Source of the DNA: Streptomyces clavuligerus
GTDB taxonomy: Bacteria > Actinomycetota > Actinomycetes > Streptomycetales > Streptomycetaceae
Direction of reading: 5' to 3'
Assembly: GCF_005519465.1 (NCBI RefSeq)
Contig: NZ_CP027858.1
Location: 558,001 to 622,000 of the forward strand
DNA: 64,000 bases
In this document: positions 60,972-64,000 of the stretch, one piece after another
How the letters are laid out: every line of letters begins with the position of its first letter
How positions within the stretch are numbered: the first letter of the stretch is position 1
Position numbers and translations under genes: made by a program
Notes under the pieces: model-generated
Seen by the model: the letters and a program-made list of their open reading frames with translations, nothing else
Told to the model about the DNA's origin: nothing
Databases searched by the model: none

Positions 60972-61001
60972 GGGGCCCGGGCGGCGAGCGGCCCGGGCCC
61001 C
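60972..61001 (-). terminator. Terminator after the S15 peptidase gene
   Basis: GGGGCCCGGGC and GCCCGGGCCCC form a perfect 11-bp stem around an 8-base loop, starting six bases after the stop codon. Confidence 0.7.
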
Positions 61002-61006
61002 TCGGC

Positions 61007-63019
61007 TCAGCGCCCGCCGCCCCTCCGGGGGCCGTCGCCCCCGGGGAGCGGACGGGCGGCACGCGGGCCGTCGACACCGCGCAGCGGCCGGGCGGCGGCG
61101 TCCGCGGCGACCGGCACACCGGCTCCGGCGGTGGCCCCGAGCAGGGCGGGCAGCCCGCCGACGACCGGCAGCCGGGCCGAGGTGCGGCTCAGGTCGAGGG
61201 TGAGCGTCGGGGTGCTCGCGGGCGGGTCGATCAGCCCCCGGTCGGTACCCGCGATGATCAGCGCGAGCCGGTGCCCGGCGGGGATCACCTGGTCGGCGGC
61301 GTGCAGATCGAGGGTGATGGTGTAGGCCCGGCCGGGGGTCAGGGCCCTGCCCTCGGCGTCGGACGCGTGGTTGCCGAGGTCGGCCCAGCCCCGGCTGAAG
61401 ACGGTGTAGTCGACGGCCTTGGTCCGGGCCCGGGTCTCCTTGTAGCAGGAGCTGTCACCGGAGCCGCTCGGCCCCCAGCAGGTGCGCCGGCTCAGGGTGG
61501 TGATCCCTTCGCCGACGTCGGCGTAGTCCCGGATGGTGTCGGGTCCGAGGTCCACCAGGACCGCCGACAGATGGGCGCTGGAGGTGCTGGGCGTCGCGGT
61601 GACCCGTACCGTTCCGGACCCCGAGATCCGCAGGTCGCGGGTGAGGGGACGGCTGATGAACCCGGCCTGGGCGCCGGTGGGCCGGTGGATGCGGCCGGCC
61701 CAGTCGGCCTCGCTCAGGGCCGGGTCGTCGGTGAAGGTCTCACTCGCGCCGGGCAGCGCCGGGATCGTGGAGAGCGTGCCCGCGCCGGGCCGGGCGCCGT
61801 TCCCCGGGCGGAGTTCGACGGGCGCGGTGCCGCGCGGGGGCCAGGAGGAGTCGGTGGTCCACCGGTCGGGGGCGTGCTCGACATCGGCCATGGGTTCGTC
61901 GTCGATACCGTTGTCATGGCCCATCAGGTAGTGGTCGAACCAGCGGTGGAGCGTGCTGACCCAGTGGGCCCGGCGGAAGTCGAACGGGTCGACATGGCCG
62001 GTCTGCGAGAGCCAGAGCTTGCGCTCCACCCCGTGGGCCGCGAGCGCGTCCCACCACTGGCCGAGGTGTTTGGCCCGGACGTTGAGGTCCTGGGTGCCGT
62101 GGACGGCGAAGACGCTGGCGGTCACCTTGGCGGCGTCGGGGACGTAGTCCCGTTCGGCCCAGAGCGGGGTCAGATCGCCGGTGCGCGGGGCCCCGTCGAT
62201 CAGCCGCTGCTGCACCCCCTGGCAGCGCTGCCGGGCGGCAGGGCTGTTGACGTGGTAGGAGAGCCAGTCGGGTCCGGTGCCGTAGAGCGGGGCGCCCTTG
62301 GCGAAGTAGTAGTCGTACCAGGTGGAGATGGCGCCGATGGAGACGATGGTCTTCAGGCCCTCCACCCCGGTGGCGGCGACGGCGTTGGCAACGGTCCCGT
62401 CGTAGCTCTTGCCGATCATCCCGGTCTCGCCGTTGCTCCAGGCGGCGGAGGCGCGGACGGTCCCGGTACGGCTGGTGTAGCCGTCGGCGCGGCCGTTGAG
62501 CCAGTCGACCACGGCCTTGGCGGACTGGACGTCCGAGGCGCCGCCGACGTCGATACAGCCGTCCGAGCGGCTGGTTCCGGTCAGATCGACGGCGATGTAG
62601 CCGTAGCCGCGGGGGACGAAGTAATTGTCGTAGTAGAGCGGGAACTGGGCGGGCCTGCCGTCCGCGTCGTAGGTCTTGCGCTGTCTTTCGTTCCCCCGTC
62701 CACAGCAGGAGTAGTAGGGGCTGGGGTCCATGATCACGGGAATGGAGCGGCCCTGCCGCGCGGCTTCGCGGGGGCGGATGATGTCGACGGCGACCCGGTC
62801 GGTACGGCCGTTGCCGTCGCCGTCGAGCCCGGTGTCCACCCAGACGGACTCCCGTATCGCGTCCTCGTAGGAGTGGACGGGGGTGCTCTCGCCTGGCCCC
62901 CGGGCATCGGGAGCGCCGAACGCCCCGGCCGGGGAGAGGGTCACGGTCATCAGGGCGGCTAAAGCCGCCACTACGAGCGATCTGTACGGGAGACGGGTGC
63001 CCCGCGCGGATATCGGCAT
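61007..63019 (-). CDS. Secreted S15-family Xaa-Pro dipeptidyl-peptidase
   Basis: The enzyme has 670 residues. A signal peptide spans about 1-37 ([25 protein letters not shown]). [10 protein letters not shown] carries the catalytic Ser (about residue 204), VHGTQDLN the Asp (about 309) and [11 protein letters not shown] the His (about 341). CCGRGNERQ suggests a disulfide region. A C-terminal jelly-roll domain follows. It releases Xaa-Pro dipeptides from exported peptides. TACCGT lies six bases before the ATG and no ribosome binding site is present, so the mRNA is probably leaderless. Confidence 0.93.
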   Translation of the reverse strand: MPISARGTRLPYRSLVVAALAALMTVTLSPAGAFGAPDARGPGESTPVHSYEDAIRESVWVDTGLDGDGNGRTDRVAVDIIRPREAARQGRSIPVIMDPSPYYSCCGRGNERQRKTYDADGRPAQFPLYYDNYFVPRGYGYIAVDLTGTSRSDGCIDVGGASDVQSAKAVVDWLNGRADGYTSRTGTVRASAAWSNGETGMIGKSYDGTVANAVAATGVEGLKTIVSIGAISTWYDYYFAKGAPLYGTGPDWLSYHVNSPAARQRCQGVQQRLIDGAPRTGDLTPLWAERDYVPDAAKVTASVFAVHGTQDLNVRAKHLGQWWDALAAHGVERKLWLSQTGHVDPFDFRRAHWVSTLHRWFDHYLMGHDNGIDDEPMADVEHAPDRWTTDSSWPPRGTAPVELRPGNGARPGAGTLSTIPALPGASETFTDDPALSEADWAGRIHRPTGAQAGFISRPLTRDLRISGSGTVRVTATPSTSSAHLSAVLVDLGPDTIRDYADVGEGITTLSRRTCWGPSGSGDSSCYKETRARTKAVDYTVFSRGWADLGNHASDAEGRALTPGRAYTITLDLHAADQVIPAGHRLALIIAGTDRGLIDPPASTPTLTLDLSRTSARLPVVGGLPALLGATAGAGVPVAADAAARPLRGVDGPRAARPLPGGDGPRRGGGR

Positions 63020-63193
63020 GGCGGGACGGTACCCCCCGGGTCCGGTCCGCAACAGAGGACAATCCACGCGTGGTGACAGGTGCACCCCGACGGTGGGCAC
63101 CGGTGCCCGCGGACGGGCACCGGACGGCGGGCCGTCGGCCATCCCGGCTGGTGGGATGGTTGCACCGGCCAGCCAACCCGGGCCGGACGGCCG

Positions 63194-63415
63194 TCATCGT
63201 GCGCAGTGCTCCCGCGGGAGCCGCTCCGGTCCGGTGACACCCCAGGTGAAGCCCTGCCGGTCGGCTCCGGTGGGCTCCCACCGCCGTCGGCACCCGGCGC
63301 AGTACCACAGCCAGCGCTCCGGACGGTGCAGGGCCGCGGTCGTCGTGTCCTTCCACAGCGGCGGACGATCGGGGCACAGGGAGCAGTTCGGGGGAACCGG
63401 GTGCGATCGCGTCAT
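63194..63415 (-). CDS. Small zinc-ribbon-like protein
   Basis: The peptide has 73 residues. CSLC near residue 14 and CAGC near residue 40 are two CX2C pairs that could hold one zinc ion, with WLWYCAGCRRRWEP around the second. The rest is basic and polar. I do not recognise a function. The ATG lies after GGTTCCCC, a weak site. A real gene is supported by the paired cysteines and the lack of other coding sense here, not by homology. Confidence 0.55.
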   Translation of the reverse strand: MTRSHPVPPNCSLCPDRPPLWKDTTTAALHRPERWLWYCAGCRRRWEPTGADRQGFTWGVTGPERLPREHCAR

Positions 63416-63669
63416 GCCGGGGAACCTAGTCCGCCTCCCCGCCCCGGACCGGAACTCCCCTCCCGTATCACCCGATAGAGGGGCAGAGTGCTGCATGGCG
63501 CACCCAAGAGCCCCGGACGGCGGCGGGTTTCCGCCGGGACGCGGCACGGAACCGATGACTCCGCACCCCTCTTGTCTGCCTGACAGGGGCATGCCACATT
63601 GGTCACGGCCGGTCCACCGGCCCACCGCTTCCCGGCAGCCCCTCACGGACACAGCGAAGGAGAAGCCCC

Positions 63670-64000
63670 ATGAGACGCTCGCTCCGCGCGCGTATCTGTC
63701 TCACCGTCCTGCTCACCCTGCCCGCGCTCGGACTCGGCACCGGTACGGCCGGGGCCGCCCCCGACCCGTCCCCGGTCCCGGTGCCGGAGCAGGGGGTCGC
63801 CGCCTCCCCCGATCAGTACCGGCTCAGCGACCGGCTGGAGCGGACCCTCGGCGACGACACGGCGGGCGCCTATCTCGACCCGCGCTCCGGGGAGCTGGTC
63901 GTCACCGTCACCTCCGCGGAGGCCGCGGCCGAGGTGGAGGCCCAGGGCGCCCGCGCGGAGATCGTGCGGCGCGGCCCGGCCGAGCTGCGGGCCGCCGTGA
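63670..64000 (+). CDS. Streptogrisin-like secreted serine protease, 5' end (partial)
   Basis: The gene runs off the right edge; 110 codons are visible. A signal peptide (RRSLRARICLTVLLTLPALGLG, to about residue 33) is followed by a pro-region of the alpha-lytic type: DQYRLSDRLERTLGDDTAGAYLD and LVVTVTSAEAAAEVEAQGA. Such pro-regions fold the protease and are then removed. The catalytic domain lies outside the window. AAGGAG lies eight bases before the ATG. Family membership is well supported; substrate class is not visible. Confidence 0.85.
   Translation, partial: MRRSLRARICLTVLLTLPALGLGTGTAGAAPDPSPVPVPEQGVAASPDQYRLSDRLERTLGDDTAGAYLDPRSGELVVTVTSAEAAAEVEAQGARAEIVRRGPAELRAAV

Overview
The window is about 73% GC. 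Its layout, GTG starts, conservon genes, streptogrisin-type protease and hopanoid genes all point to a Streptomyces chromosome. I count about 50 protein-coding genes (two cut by the window edges), one tRNA-Pro, one c-di-AMP riboswitch, one kinase remnant, several operator palindromes and a set of terminator hairpins. All calls come from reading the sequence; no database search was run.

Region by region. (1) 1-335: the 3' end of a tyrosine integrase runs up to a tRNA-Pro(GGG), which looks like the end of an integrated element lying to the left. (2) 488-9698: a carbohydrate or small-molecule locus holds a secreted ThuA/sugar-dehydrogenase/PKD protein, a Tat-exported TIM-barrel protein, a sulfonate/THI5-type ABC transporter and an enolase-superfamily enzyme; two near-identical operators (core GAAAGCGCTTTC) link its two ends. 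(3) 10211-11407: an acyl-CoA dehydrogenase-like flavoprotein without the usual catalytic glutamates. (4) 11529-15560: a conservon operon (sensor ATPase, roadblock, DUF742, GTPase) with a GAF protein at the end. (5) 16278-25903: metallo-beta-lactamase-fold hydrolase, amino-acid dehydrogenase, TetR regulator, PfkB kinase remnant, SGNH hydrolase, riboswitch-controlled LysM/M23 peptidase, GH36 alpha-galactosidase and a protein phosphatase.

(6) 25989-37009: the hopanoid block. HpnC, HpnD and HpnE make squalene, a polyprenyl synthase supplies farnesyl diphosphate, squalene-hopene cyclase makes hopene, HpnH adds adenosine, HpnG removes adenine and a class-III aminotransferase aminates the side chain. 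An XRE-cupin regulator with two strong operators and a small membrane protein sit at its downstream end. The dxs and ispG genes that I recall inside the equivalent S. coelicolor cluster are absent. An isopentenyl diphosphate isomerase lies about 10 kb away.

(7) 37440-43758: a single-strand gene run that is the most interesting system here. It has a CDP-alcohol phosphotransferase fused to extra domains (apparently starting at CTG), a LicC-like nucleotidyltransferase, an sn-glycerol-1-phosphate-dehydrogenase-like enzyme, a second CDP-alcohol phosphotransferase with an altered motif, and a TagG/TagH-like exporter. Together they could make and export a polymer or lipid built from an activated polyol phosphate. 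(8) 43759-44669: 0.9 kb of imperfect repeats. (9) 44670-64000: housekeeping and secreted functions, namely GalE-like epimerase, cation diffusion facilitator, idi, anti-sigma-type ATPase, HdeD-like protein, enoyl-CoA hydratase, PfpI protein, GlxA-type regulator, Tex, a cysteine-motif orphan beside a D-amino-acid oxidase, BCCT transporter, M14 carboxypeptidase, S15 peptidase, a zinc-ribbon peptide and the start of a streptogrisin-like protease. Six genes start 6-7 bases after a -10-like box with no Shine-Dalgarno sequence, as expected for leaderless mRNAs.
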